Below are positions 1 to 19,517 of a DNA stretch of 64,000 nt, in pieces (position 1 is the stretch's first letter; each line of letters starts with the position of its first letter). The stretch comes from Amorphochlora amoebiformis (taxonomy: Eukaryota; Cercozoa; Chlorarachniophyceae): NCBI GenBank assembly GCA_054601695.1, contig BAAHQB010000030.1:1116001-1180000 (forward strand), given 5' to 3'. The notes under the pieces are model-generated. The model ran no database searches and was not told where the DNA came from. It worked only from the letters and a program-made list of their open reading frames with translations. The position numbers were made by a program, and so were the translations under genes.

Positions 1-216
1 GAAGGCGACGAAGACAAAGTAGATGATGAATCTAAACAAGAGGAATCCGATGATGCCTCAGGCGACGATTCATCCGAGATATTATCGGAGGAGGCAGAGA
101 CGAAAGATCGAGATCCGGAGAAACCACGTGCCCGGCGGGAGCCACCACGGCGATGGACACGTGTCCCTACGATCGAGGAAGCGCGAGCTCTCCTCAAGGG
201 AATTCGGTCTTCATAG
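1..216 (+). CDS. C-terminal end of an acidic protein (partial)
   Basis: The first frame is open from base 1 to a TAG at 214-216 (71 residues), so the gene enters from the left. The segment is rich in Asp, Glu and Ser (EGDEDKVDDESKQEES at its start), then turns basic and proline-rich (PRARREPPRRW) and ends VPTIEEARALLKGIRSS. Codon use is GC-balanced, unlike the TA repeats that follow. An acidic tract followed by a basic tail is common in nuclear proteins, but I recognise no family. An overlapping open frame at 23-274 is Arg/His-rich and looks like a shadow. Confidence 0.6.
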   Translation, partial: EGDEDKVDDESKQEESDDASGDDSSEILSEEAETKDRDPEKPRARREPPRRWTRVPTIEEARALLKGIRSS

Positions 217-1015
217 GTTTCATAGGTCACATCTCCTTGCTATAGCTACTAGAGCTAGGGCCAACTTATTATAATTTCAGAATAAATAAAAAAAAAAACT
301 AAAAATCAAGTTAGTCGAGAGATGTAATTAATCGTCTGCGTGTTACATGCCTAGATGCGTGATCCGATTTCGATTCTAGATATTAGAGTATGAGAATATT
401 TCATGACACTTACTAGCCTTCAGGAGTCAACTGAGTCAACTCACATGTTAATTGCAACGGCTATACCTTACCTCTTTTGATAGATACTAGAGATTCTAGA
501 GATTATTAGTATACCCCGGGTAGATATAACTATTGCGGCATAGTCTAGTGTGTTATACTCAAATTAGTCACTGATTCAATCAGATAGCTCAATGCTAGCA
601 ATGATTCATGATAGCTGTCCAGAAAATCAAGTGATATCCGCGCCCCGGTTATGAGATGAGAGTAAGTCTACCAGATCTAGCCGGGCCAGTAGTATTTACC
701 TGCCCCACGTATACCATATGCTAAGTATGATAGACCAAATGTATTTGTTTTTTTCGATTCCGAATGCTTGTGCTAGGCTAATGGAACCCAGCCACGACAG
801 ATTAAGCCTACTCTGGGCTAAATTATCTACTTGTAAGTGACAAAGTCATCCTTCTTGTGCGTCATACGTACAATCGCCTCATCTGGCCCGGTCTGGAATC
901 AATAATGTGAAAAACAGTGAGTAATATGAAAAATATTTATGCATATACATGCACGCACACGCATGCATACAAACATAAACATATGCATGTATTTATACAT
1001 ATATGTATATATTTG

Positions 1016-1072
<57 letters not shown>

Positions 1073-1369
1073 ATATGTACATATATATATATATATAATA
1101 TATGTGTGTATATATGTATTTATATATAAAATGTCTACAATGTACTAGTGTGTGTATATTTTCAACTACATTTGCACATTATATATATATATAAGAGTAC
1201 ACAATGATATTGTGCATTATATAGTTTACATTGTAATGTACGTCATGATTGGGTTACACTTACTTCCTGCTTGATCTCCGGAATCGGAGATATAGATATC
1301 GAATTCGGACCTATATTTATATATATGTACATATATATATATATATATGTATATATATGTATATATATA

Positions 1370-1463
<94 letters not shown>

Positions 1464-1537
1464 ATATATACACATATATACATATGTAAATATATATATA
1501 TATATATATATATACAAATATATATATACATATAAAC

Positions 1538-1578
<41 letters not shown>

Positions 1579-1716
1579 TGTATGTATATATATGTTTATA
1601 ATATTTACAAACATACCCAGGAAGGGTTATTACAATACCAATACAACTACTAACAAAAATAATACACATACAAATACATACATACAATATATACACATAC
1701 GTATACACACATTATC

Positions 1717-1751
<35 letters not shown>

Positions 1752-1796
1752 TTATATATATCTCACCCAACTCGAATCTATGAACCTTTTATACTA

Positions 1797-1927
1797 TAAC
1801 CCTAACCCTAACCCTAATCCTAACCCTAACCTAACAGCACTATAGCCCCACTCTGTGGAGGAGTCAATGGTCTTAGGACTAAGACATGCTGAACAATCTG
1901 ATCCTAACCCTAACCCTAACCCTAACG
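1797..1927. repeat. Interstitial CCCTAA (telomere-type) repeats
   Basis: Two runs of CCCTAA (1797-1834 and 1903-1927), with a few variants, flank about 70 bp of unique sequence containing AAGACATGCTGAACAATCTG. A third run at 56623-56694 has nearly the same companion sequence beside it, so the pair behaves as a dispersed element. The motif equals TTAGGG on the other strand. Confidence 0.85.
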
Positions 1928-1989
1928 CTACAAATACATACATAATATATATATATATATATATAAATATATATATCATATGTACCCTC

Positions 1990-2075
1990 CCTCTCGCCCC
2001 AAACCTCTCTAATCATATGTCTCTTCTCCTCTCTCTCTCCACCCTCGGTTCCCTCTTCTGAAACTCTCTCTTCTG

Positions 2076-2106
<31 letters not shown>

Positions 2107-2219
2107 TCTGTCTCTCTCCCTCTTCTGTCTCTCTCCCTCTTCTGTCTCTCTCTGTTCTGTCTCTCTCTCCTCTGTCTCTCTCTCTTCTGTCTCTCTCTCT
2201 TCTGTCGCTCTCTCTTCTG

Positions 2220-2250
<31 letters not shown>

Positions 2251-2494
2251 CTGTTTCTCTCTCTTCTGTCTCTCTCTCTCTTCTCTCTCTCTCTCTTCTG
2301 TCTCTCTCTCTCTCTTCTGTCTCTCTCTCTTCTGTCTCTCTCTCTTCTGTCTCTCTCTCCTCTGTCTCTCTTCTGTCGCTCTCTCTTCTGTCTCTCTCTC
2401 TCTCTTCTCTCGCTATCTCTTCTGAAACTCTCTCTTCTGTCTCTCTTTGTTCTGTCTCTCTCTCTCTCTCTTTCTCTCTCTCTTCTGTCTCTCT

Positions 2495-2536
<42 letters not shown>

Positions 2537-2613
2537 GTCTCTCTCTCTCTCTCTTCTGTCTCTCTCTCTCTTCTGTCTCTCTCTCTCTTCTGTCTTTCTC
2601 TCTCTCTCTCTCT
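1990..2613. repeat. CT-rich tract with TTCTGTCTCTCTC subrepeats
   Basis: About 620 bp of almost pure pyrimidine on the plus strand. Many short units of the form TTCTG followed by (TC)n make an imperfect minisatellite rather than a simple dinucleotide run. Confidence 0.9.
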
Positions 2614-2766
2614 AATCCTGGGTAGTCGTGAGTCGATGTTAGGGGTACGTACCGTTTCGTGCAGGCGATAGAGAAGCCATATTTATTGGCTCGGTAACCT
2701 TTTTTTTATCAACAAAGTTTGTGGATGTAAGGATGCTTGGGTGTATATATAGTATTAAATATTTTG

Positions 2767-2808
<42 letters not shown>

Positions 2809-2813
2809 TATAT

Positions 2814-2858
<45 letters not shown>

Positions 2859-2934
2859 TACATGTATATAAATATAAACATAGATATTTACATTTCAATT
2901 TCCTAATTTATATAACACAAATCAGACTATATAC

Positions 2935-2966
<32 letters not shown>

Positions 2967-3125
2967 ATATAATATAATATTCATGTATTAGGCACACATA
3001 CATCATATTACCGCATTGGTGAGTGTAGTCTTAGAGGTCGCGACGGGTGGTATTTTATCCAGCTGGTTATGCATTACAGGTATGTCCGACCTCGACCGCA
3101 CGATTTCCATTGCAGAGCCAGACTA

Positions 3126-3173
<48 letters not shown>

Positions 3174-3174
3174 A

Positions 3175-3212
<38 letters not shown>

Positions 3213-3338
3213 GCATGTTATAGTTGTAATTGTGTATTATATAATCATTGTATAATTGTAATATATGTATGTATATATGTACAAATACAACAATTATATA
3301 AATATATAATATGTATATATATATATATATATATGTGC

Positions 3339-3463
<125 letters not shown>

Positions 3464-4281
3464 CACACATCAACTACGTATACACGAGACAATTTCGTTC
3501 ATGTATCTCGTTCATGTATCGATTTTTACCTTAGCATGCAACCCCAAATAGCCCCTTGACTCCCCTCCCAGCTCGCTCACGTACTCCACGCCGCTTGAAC
3601 TCCTCTCCACCGAATGTCCTAACCCACGCACAATCATCAAACAAACGCAACTCAAGCTACGTATCGGCGAGATTCTGGTGAAAACACCAAGGAACGCTGT
3701 ATAACGACGTTACAACTAAGCGACGGTACAGCTACATGAAAGGCACGTGCTGACACGTGCTGGCCAGTTTGAGGATGGAACAGTCAGGAGAGGCGAAGCG
3801 ACCCGGAGGTAGTTAGTGTCGCAGCTAGCCTCGCCTCATGTGCGAACCCCCCCTCCCCAGGCCGAAAAAATAAAAAATTACCATGGTTCAAAGCCTCTGT
3901 ACGATTGGTATGGGAGAGAAAACTTTCTCTCTGCACGCCAAAGCACAGAGGCAGACCCGCGAGAACGATAAGCAAGGCGGACATGAAATTCAAATTGAAT
4001 TCGACACGTGTCATGTAGATATCATATCACGATATTGGTCAGGTATTATGACTTTTTATATACATAGGCTAGTACCAATATGTGACATATCTATTGGTCG
4101 ATATATAAATCTAGACTTACACCTGTCTCTTTGTGAGCGACTCAGCGTTGGAGTTACAGCCCCCCCCCAGTAAACCCCATAGTTATGAACAAGGTTGATT
4201 TATATTTTATATATGACATATTATTCGACATCTGAAAAACACGGTTTAACTCAGAAAATATAGCCTAAAATTCCCCAAAAA

Positions 4282-10490
<6,209 letters not shown>

Positions 10491-11094
10491 TTATAACTTA
10501 GCGAATTAATCGGCTGAAATACTATTTAAGTAGTTTAATTTAGATCAAGTTATGAATTACTAGAACTAGTAGCTAGTATCTGTGCTTACAATATGTATAC
10601 AGCATGTAAGGTTTTTTAATGGTAATATCCCGTGACGATATGAAACAGTCTAAAACATCAATGACATCTGTAAAACTGAGTTCTTTTCTTGGTGTATTTT
10701 GTTTTTCACTAAACTCGATGAGCTGAGTTACTAGAAGTTAACTCAGACTTTCCCTAGTTTCATGGCAATATATCTCTTCTATATACTAGATGTATATAGT
10801 GTCTACATTGTCTAGTGTCTTGGACAATACTAGAAGTATACCCGTGATCGTCTCTAGCGTCTGGATCATCTGGATGTGAACTTTATAATTTGAACTATTA
10901 ATTGTGCATGTACTACCACTGCCGCGATCCAGTCAGTGGACAAGAAGAACAAGATGTCATGAGAAAACCAGTCTAGACTGTGGCGACTTGACCCGTGGCG
11001 CAACGGTACTAGCGGTAACGTCAAATAACGTGATTTCGCAGCCGGCTAGAAGCTAGAGAAGGTTTTGCCAGGACTACACTAGCTAGAGGGGTTT
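10491..11094. other. CTAG-rich convergent intergenic region
   Basis: It lies between the stop of the STK19-like gene and the stop of the facing phosphatase gene. TA tracts are absent. CTAG occurs more than 15 times, often within ACTAGAAG, TCTAGA or AGCTAGAG. No coding frame is supported. Confidence 0.8.
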
Positions 11095-11739
11095 CTAGGG
11101 TTTGCTGCCCACACCTGGCGGAAGCGTCGGGCCTAGTTTCCGAGGCTTGCTGGTAGATGTGCCTGCACCGGGGGGCATAGAAGGCCCTACCTTACGAAGA
11201 CGAACCCCTGGAGGCATTGATGGACCCTGGTATATATACATATATTGATATTATATATATATATGTATATATGTGTGTATATAATATGTATGTTTATGTG
11301 TGAACATTCTACTTACACATACACAGACCGAATATGGATATATTACATAAGATTGTATATTACATATATACTATTACATTATATTGTATTATACAATATT
11401 GTATTAGATTATAGTAGATTATGTTATATTACCTTATAATTATATTTATTATATTATAACATTATATTATATTTATTATGTTATTATATTATATTTATAT
11501 TACATTATATTATATTTATATTATATTATATTATATTATATTATATTATATTATATTATAATGTATTATATTATGTTACATTATATTAAATTATGCTGTG
11601 TTATATTACATTATATTGTGCAAAATTACATTATTGTATCATAGTTTATTAGATTACACGGTGTAAGATCACAGTTTGTTATATTCTATTGTATCATTTT
11701 TAACATACAGTGTGAAGGATATAAAGACCTATATCACAA

Positions 11740-11809
<70 letters not shown>

Positions 11810-11862
11810 TTAGTTGGCGGTGTAGGGCTAACTTTCCGAGCACGCTTGGTGCTGTTTACCTG

Positions 11863-11911
<49 letters not shown>

Positions 11912-11965
11912 AAGTGTATGTATGTGTATCTGTATACATATACTTAATGCATAATTACAGGTATA

Positions 11966-12047
<82 letters not shown>

Positions 12048-12052
12048 TATAT

Positions 12053-12124
<72 letters not shown>

Positions 12125-12363
12125 CATACATATATGCATATATTAGGTACACATGACCGAATAGAATCAATCTATATACTATTTCATCTGTTCTCACGTA
12201 TATAACAAACTGTGCTACGTGTATACACATATATATATGTATATATATATATACACACACACATATATATATTTATATATATACAAATATATACATATAT
12301 ATATGTGTATATATGTACATATATATGTATATACGTATACATACATAATATATATATATATAC

Positions 12364-12445
<82 letters not shown>

Positions 12446-13293
12446 TTACCGATTCCTTTGCGTCTTGAAGAGGCCTCTTGCTCTGATTGTTGATATAGGT
12501 ATATATAGGTATATATGGGTATTAAAATATACGTATATCTATATATCTATTATATTCCTGCTTATTGATCCATACACATTTAGGTATATACAGGTATTAT
12601 ATACACATATAGGCATAATATTCCTGCTTATTGGTACATATCCATAAAGGTATATATAGGTATTATATATACATATACGTATATGTATATATCTATTATA
12701 TTGCTGCTTATTCGTAGATACACATATAGGTATATACAGAGCTATTATATATACAACGACGCATATGTATACACCTATATACATATATAGGTATACATAG
12801 GTATTATATTGGTGTTTGGAGGTCATACTTATGTTGTTTCCTAGCCATATTATATCGTAGCCATATTAATTCGGGTTGGTTTTCAACTACTCATGTAGCT
12901 ACGTAGTTATGTGATACGTAGTTACGATGATAATAGTTACATTGTTACGTAGTTATGGCGTAGTTATAATACTACATTGCTATGCTATTGGGTTTTTAAA
13001 TTCTCACGTGATTATATAGTTATGTAGCTATGTTGAAGAGTAGTTATGTACTTATGTTGACACGTAGGTATGTTGTTACGTAGTTTTGTTAGCTACGTAG
13101 TTATGCTAGCTACGTAGTTATGTTAACTACGTAGTTATGTCAGCTACGTAGTTTTGTTACCGAATTAGTGTGATTGTGAGCATTGGAATGCTCTTTCGTC
13201 TCCGTAGACTTTTTACTGTCTTTGGAATCTCTGTTGGCCTTCTAAGGTAATAACATATATATATATATATATATTATATACATATATATACAT

Positions 13294-13330
<37 letters not shown>

Positions 13331-13417
13331 GTACTACGATGTGTGTGTGTGTGGTCTACGATTTCGACAATGAGAGATAGAATATGACAATATGTATGTA
13401 CATATATATATATATAC

Positions 13418-13474
<57 letters not shown>

Positions 13475-13534
13475 GTTGTTTGAGTTCTTTTTCGTAGACA
13501 TATATATATGTATATATATATATATGTATATACT

Positions 13535-13571
<37 letters not shown>

Positions 13572-13629
13572 TTGGTTGTTTGAGTTCTTTTTCGTAGACA
13601 TAAATATATATATACATATATAATATAAT

Positions 13630-13666
<37 letters not shown>

Positions 13667-13792
13667 TTGGTTGTTTGAGTTCTTTTTCGTAGACATATAT
13701 ATATATATATATATAATATAATTACATATATATATATATATATATATGTACATATATATATACACCTTTGGTTGTTTGAGTTCTTTTTCGTA

Positions 13793-13831
<39 letters not shown>

Positions 13832-13916
13832 ATTACATATATATATGTACATATATATATATATATATATACCTTTGGTTGTTTGAGTTGTTTTTCGTAG
13901 ACACACACACAGACAA

Positions 13917-13965
<49 letters not shown>

Positions 13966-14074
13966 GTTGTTTGAGTTCTTTTTCGTAGACCTTGAGTTCT
14001 CTGAGAAAATTCTTCTTCGGTTTTACAATCGACCTCTTTGTCTTCAGGAACACGTATGCCTATATATATATATT

Positions 14075-14142
<68 letters not shown>

Positions 14143-14283
14143 TTCGGTTTTACAATCGACCTCTTTGTCTTTTAGGAACACGTATGCCTATATATATATA
14201 TATATATATTCTTCGGTTTTACAATCGACCTCTTTGTCTTTAGGAACACGTATGCCTGTATATATATATTATACATACATATA

Positions 14284-14324
<41 letters not shown>

Positions 14325-14642
14325 ATATATGCGAATATCCGATTTACATATGTGAATATATTATATATATATATATAAGTTTTCGATCTGTAGAATAGGT
14401 GAAAGAGAGCTGGAAAGAAAACGATACACGACTTGCCTTGACGCACACAACAAACTTAGACGGATATATGCGAATGACTCGCTATTAGTAAGAGAGAAAT
14501 ATACACCCCGGTAGATACATACAGATATTTGTACACTTGCAAGATACTTGATAGCTAGCTATGATATGTGTACTTCTATATATATCTAGATATGGTAGTT
14601 TGTAAAAGTATACACATGTGCGTAAGTACATACTTATACTTC

Positions 14643-14674
<32 letters not shown>

Positions 14675-15201
14675 TATAAGCTAGCTAGAGATACATACTC
14701 AGTGGAGATACATAGAGAGGATATACAAAACATTTTTGTAGTCAACTAGAGACATACGTACAGTCGGTAGATATCTAGATACACTTGGAATACGTCTAGG
14801 GGGGTATGTGCATTGATATATAGAAAGATGCATATTTGAGGGATATATTCTTCGTCATGGCGTCAAGAGAGCAATTAAAAAAAAGAGAGTCAGAGAGATA
14901 TTGTCATAGAGAGGATATACAATATCTATATTTTTGTAGTCAATTAGAGACATACATATATTCTCGAAACCTCTGCAAGGTAGATATCTAGATACACTTG
15001 GAATACGTCTAGGGGGGTATGTGCATTGATATATAGAAAGATGCATATTTGAGGGATATATTCTTCGTCATGGCGTCAAGAGAGCAATTAAAAAAAAGAA
15101 TATATAGATATATTATTATAGATATATATCTATATATATATATATATATAAGCGTTCATCAGATACGATATCGTTACACTCGACGACCTGTATATGTGTT
15201 G

Positions 15202-15248
<47 letters not shown>

Positions 15249-15331
15249 CGTTCATCAGATACGATATCGTTACACTCGACGACCTGTAGATGTGTTGAAT
15301 ATATTTTATATACATATATATATATATATAC

Positions 15332-15382
<51 letters not shown>

Positions 15383-15450
15383 CGTTCATCAGATACGATA
15401 TCGTTACACTCGACGACCTGTATATGTGTTGAATATATTTTATATACATA

Positions 15451-15512
<62 letters not shown>

Positions 15513-15592
15513 CGTTCATCAGATACGATATCGTTACACTCGACGACCTGTATATGTGTTGAATATTATATATATATATATATATATATATC

Positions 15593-15623
<31 letters not shown>

Positions 15624-15698
15624 GTATGTATATATATATAAGCGTTCATCAGATACGATATCGTTACACTCGACGACCAGTATATGTGTTGAATATAT

Positions 15699-15749
<51 letters not shown>

Positions 15750-15834
15750 ATTTATATATATATAAGCGTTCATCAGATACGACGTATGTATGTTATATAT
15801 ATATATTACATAAATATATATATATATATGTATA

Positions 15835-15879
<45 letters not shown>

Positions 15880-15991
15880 GTATAATTATGTATAATGGGT
15901 TTTGTTTTCATGAGATTCGATATTGTTACATGCAACACTCTTAATATAATGTATACAATATATACACATATATATATATACACACACACAC

Positions 15992-16046
<55 letters not shown>

Positions 16047-16503
16047 TATATGATATTCTTTCAAACAAGCATGTGATATTCTGCGAGGTGTCATGGAATA
16101 CAACCCGAATTCTAACCGTTGCCCTTGCGTCAGCTTTATCCCATACTTCACCCCAAGCATACCAATATGTACCCGAATTCTAATCCTAGCCCTTGTTAGC
16201 CTAATCATACTCCTATGCTAAACCCCAAGCACATGAATACGTACCTGCTTACCCCCTGCTGGCAGTGGATGAGAACGCCGTGACCGCTCTCCCTGAGAGC
16301 GTGTGTGGGCGTGTGAGTGAGTGTTTGTGTGTGTGTGAGACAGAGAGGAGGAAAAATCCTTACGTGTGTATCTTTTTGTGTATGTCTATATATATATATA
16401 TAATATATATATATATATAATATATACCTGGCTTGATCTACAAATTTGGTCACATCCTCAAAGTAATCTCGCAACCGAGCCGCGTCCTTACATATATAAT
16501 GTT

Positions 16504-16559
<56 letters not shown>

Positions 16560-16564
16560 GTATA

Positions 16565-16632
<68 letters not shown>

Positions 16633-17271
16633 AGTACGCTGTTACGCATAACAAGCAGCATTAGCAATAGAAATCTTGACTGACACACATCGAGATTAAA
16701 AAGGGATGAAGAACCCAAGTCTTAACACATATAAAAGTGAAATTTGCCCTCCTAGGTGCCAAGACAAGGGTTAGTGGGATTGAGGCATATACGCTAAGGG
16801 GTCGGTACGCTAAAGCAGTGCCTGGAAATCAAGGTTCACAGGGGAAGGGCTGGGGGTCGAGGTCTAGGGGGAATTCTCGGCGTAACGGTGAGGAGGGTGT
16901 ACCGAATCCTGGACGGCACAGCGCAGGTAGTGGAAGCCTGGCTCGTTCTCGAAGTAATTGTGACATCCACCTTCATGTCTGGATGTGATGTATTCGAAGT
17001 GTATGTATATGTTGCATGTGTGTCTGTTTGATTATTCGAGTAGTTTACCTCTCAACGGTGCAGTTGACAACATGTGTTATGCCGAGAGACAGGAGCTTCT
17101 CTCTATCCCTAGCCACGTTCTTATTGCCTATATATATATGTATATATATGTTTATGTATTTCCATATGTTCCCATATTATATTTCAGATATGTATGGAAT
17201 TATATATACAGGTATTACCGATGTACAGTCCTTCCAACACCTCGCTACACTCGTCTTCCTTAGACGGCTCT
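11095..17271 (-). CDS. Dual-specificity phosphatase with GPxxPPG tail
   Basis: Exons in coding order: 17271-17219, 17127-17049, 16978-16903, 16486-16428, 16292-16245, 15677-15644 (or a sister copy), 14962-14921, 14041-13961, 13241-13161, 12482-12450, (12209-12180 doubtful), 11859-11806, 11226-11095. Phases agree throughout. Domain order is typical of DSPs: [56 protein letters not shown], then the catalytic loop [12 protein letters not shown] (HC-x5-R), [22 protein letters not shown] and [20 protein letters not shown]. After the domain comes a Lys/Ser-rich tail and a last exon with three GPSMPPG/GPTLPPG motifs, similar to those of GPALPP-type proteins. It should remove phosphate from Ser/Thr and Tyr. 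The donor of the SYLMN exon is GC (AAC|gcttat), not GT. The start codon lies upstream and was not found. Confidence 0.85.
11395..11612. repeat. (ATATT)n-type AT repeat
   Basis: Pentanucleotide-like TTATA/ATATT repeat with scattered CATT variants, in the last intron of the phosphatase gene. It contains no coding signal. Confidence 0.8.
12500..12815. repeat. Imperfect ~75-bp tandem repeat
   Basis: Units share TATATAGGTATTA and, in three of them, ATTCCTGCTTATTG or ATTGCTGCTTATTC. They lie in an intron of the phosphatase gene. Confidence 0.75.
12890..13158. repeat. TACGTA-centred repeat
   Basis: Degenerate units of about 12-18 bp built on GCTACGTAGTTATG. The palindrome TACGTA recurs more than eight times. 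The four best units are near-perfect at about 13090-13155, directly beside the donor of the 13161-13241 exon. Confidence 0.85.
13466..14258 (-). repeat. Exon 13961-14041 flanked by copies of its own edges
   Basis: On the minus strand the exon's 3' half with donor (TCTACGAAAAAGAACTCAAA, then CAACCAAAG|gta) is repeated five times downstream, at about 13470, 13570, 13665, 13765 and 13870, with TA spacers of about 60 bp. The exon's 5' half with its acceptor is repeated twice upstream (14151-14189, 14211-14258). Only the central copy joins both halves. Confidence 0.95.
14712..15098. repeat. ~175-bp direct duplication spanning an exon
   Basis: 14712-14884 and 14913-15095 match closely (GAGAGGATATACAA, GGAATACGTCTAGG, TTCGTCATGGCGTCAAGAGA). 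On the minus strand each contains a version of the MSLIDYKN exon. The right copy ([11 protein letters not shown]) keeps phase with its neighbours; the left reads [10 protein letters not shown] and would not. Confidence 0.9.
15152..15946 (-). repeat. Array of five to seven copies of the SYLMN exon
   Basis: A 36-bp segment with acceptor (cag|GTCGTCGAGTGTAACG, then ATATCGTATCTGATGAAC) recurs with exon ends at 15187, 15283, 15417, 15547 and 15677. There is a partial copy at 15763-15786 and a diverged copy at about 15900-15946 reading [13 protein letters not shown]. Spacers are TA tracts. All full copies are in the same phase. Confidence 0.95.
16103..16244 (-). repeat. Two ~72-bp imperfect copies beside a donor
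   Basis: CCCGAATTCTAA, GCCCTTG and CCCCAAGCA with a trailing GTACC recur at about 16103-16173 and 16174-16244. The right copy abuts the donor of the catalytic-loop exon. Confidence 0.7.
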
Positions 17272-17288
17272 CTACATATATTGGATAC

Positions 17289-17335
<47 letters not shown>

Positions 17336-17407
17336 TTATTTATATGTATGCAGGTATACATTCATTTTTATGTACATGTATGTGTACATACATACACACA
17401 CACATAC

Positions 17408-17470
<63 letters not shown>

Positions 17471-18165
17471 TTGTACACTCACAAAGTATATTCATATTTT
17501 AGAATCAATTAAGAAATCTCGCAAGCTCTAACCCCTACTGAAGTAAGGGTTTCAATAATAGCCAAAACTGCGTAATTTTTGCTCAAAATCAGGCTGACTT
17601 CATGCACACATCTAATGCACATGCTTAAAATATAGATGTCGTGATCCCTATGTGTGTATTGACTGTATCAACTCTCATAGATCGCTAGCTACTGGACATC
17701 TGTACCCCGAGTATACTTGCTCTCAAGGTCGTTAGTACCCATTTCAGATAGAAAAATACCTATGTACACACTTACGCGATGAAAGGAACTCTCGTAAGCA
17801 GCTATGGTATATATATCTACACGACCGACAGCTGGGAAACACAACTGAAGATGCGCACACTCCTAACCTACCCCCAATCCTCACCACCCCGAGAAAATTT
17901 GTTTGAAAGAACAAATCTTTTCGCCTCTCGAACCTCTATTGTTTCTCATGTCTCCCTCAATTTCCCCCACTGCCCTTGAATTCCACTAGCGGACCCCACC
18001 CGCGCAGACACAGTACGTTGTCGTTTTCCATCCCAACGATCCCCGAACCCCGAGGGCGAAATAATAAGCCTTAGGATTTCAACTGATTTATTTCTCACTC
18101 GTGAAATTGCTTTTAACGCCTGCGGAAGGAAGGGGGTAAAGGGGAAAAGGAAAGCGGTTCAGTCA
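17272..18165. other. Region between two minus-strand genes
   Basis: 17290-17470 is TA/CA microsatellite. 17500-18165 is unique DNA. It should hold the 5' end and promoter of the phosphatase gene and the 3' flank of the gene ending at 18166, but I could not place a start exon. Confidence 0.4.
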
Positions 18166-18445
18166 TTATTTGACCTCGACGTCATCCGATGAAGCTGTCC
18201 CGCCGTTGTCCCAAGATGTTGTTTTTAATTTGTCGGCCTCGGAATCCAGGCTTATGACAGATCGCAGTCCGGGGCCGAGGCCCTTGGCCCACACGGAGTA
18301 TATTTCAAAACCAGAGCGCTGGTACTTCCTCCTCGACATGTGAGTACGCGGGAAAGGGTTTGCATATTTCTTTTGTGAGGTGTTTTGGCTCGGAATAGAT
18401 TGTGGGATGGGTGTAAATCTGTGATTATGTATGTACATATTTTTT

Positions 18446-18486
<41 letters not shown>

Positions 18487-18731
18487 CCTCGTGTGTGTGT
18501 ATGTGTGAATCGTATTCCGATACAACAAAAGTGATTGAAAGTGATTCTGTAGAGAGTTGAAGAAGTCCGAAATCCTCATTGTGTAGAGAATTGAGAAGTC
18601 TGAAATGGAGATAAGTAACCTGATTGTGTAGAGAGTTGAAGAAGTCCGAAATGGAGATAAGTAAGCTGATGGTGCTTGGAATACTACTCCAGGCCGTGCA
18701 AACTATGTTTGGGAGGGTCAGATATGATATG

Positions 18732-18766
<35 letters not shown>

Positions 18767-18821
18767 TATTATGCCTATTATGCATACGTATGTACATCTA
18801 TTTATTATATGGATATATGTG

Positions 18822-18881
<60 letters not shown>

Positions 18882-18924
18882 TTTGCGTGTGTGAGTAGGT
18901 ATATATGTTACATTACATATATGC

Positions 18925-18980
<56 letters not shown>

Positions 18981-19040
18981 ATATATATATATAAATATTG
19001 TTACCAGTAAAACTTTGATTTCACTTTTTGATTGTGGTTG
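18166..19040 (-). CDS. Unrecognised Ser/Thr-rich protein, C-terminal exons
   Basis: Exons 19040-19005 ([12 protein letters not shown]), 18702-18620 ([20 protein letters not shown] and on) and 18418-18166 join in frame through AG/GT borders (acceptor aatcacag, stop TAA at 18166). The last exon gives 83 residues, with [20 protein letters not shown] in the middle and an acidic end ASSDDVEVK. The segment is hydrophilic, without membrane helices, and rich in Ser, Thr and Pro. I recognise no family. More exons probably lie to the right but are lost among repeats. Confidence 0.5.
18545..18668 (-). repeat. Three copies of an exon 3' end
   Basis: TGTAGAGAGTTGAAGAAGTC and CGAAATGGAGATAAGTAA recur with gaps. 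The right copy belongs to the exon at 18620-18702. The left two follow its donor immediately. Confidence 0.85.
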
Positions 19041-19072
19041 CTTATATATATTATAAATGGATATATTATATA

Positions 19073-19123
<51 letters not shown>

Positions 19124-19204
19124 CGTATGATACATATATATATATATGTATATTTATGCGTATGTATGATATGTTTATCTTCATGCATACATAAAAAAAA
19201 CATC

Positions 19205-19235
<31 letters not shown>

Positions 19236-19357
19236 ATATCTTTATATATGTATATATGTATATAGATATATGTATATACATATATATGTATACATACACA
19301 AATATATATGCACACACATGTGTGTATATATTTCTATATGTACACATACACACACAC

Positions 19358-19397
<40 letters not shown>

Positions 19398-19429
19398 CTA
19401 CAAGCACATCAACATGTTAATTTGTATCT

Positions 19430-19517
19430 GCAGGAATGATTTAATTTCTCTCAGATTCTAATTTGTCGGGTTTGTGTGAATGATTTAATTTCTCTCAGAT
19501 TCTAATTTGTCGGGTTT
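19430..19517. repeat. Tandem 43-bp duplication
   Basis: GAATGATTTAATTTCTCTCA, GATTCTAATTTGTC and GGGTTTGTG occur twice in a row. Each copy contains a good plus-strand acceptor (tttctctcag). Confidence 0.93.

Noticed and set aside
1797-1927. True chromosome end
   Set aside because: The CCCTAA runs are short, interrupted and followed by genes on both sides; there is a second internal copy at 56623.
18620-18702. Membrane-helix reading ([19 protein letters not shown]) suggesting a receptor
   Set aside because: That frame does not match the phase of the next exon; the hydrophilic frame does on both sides.
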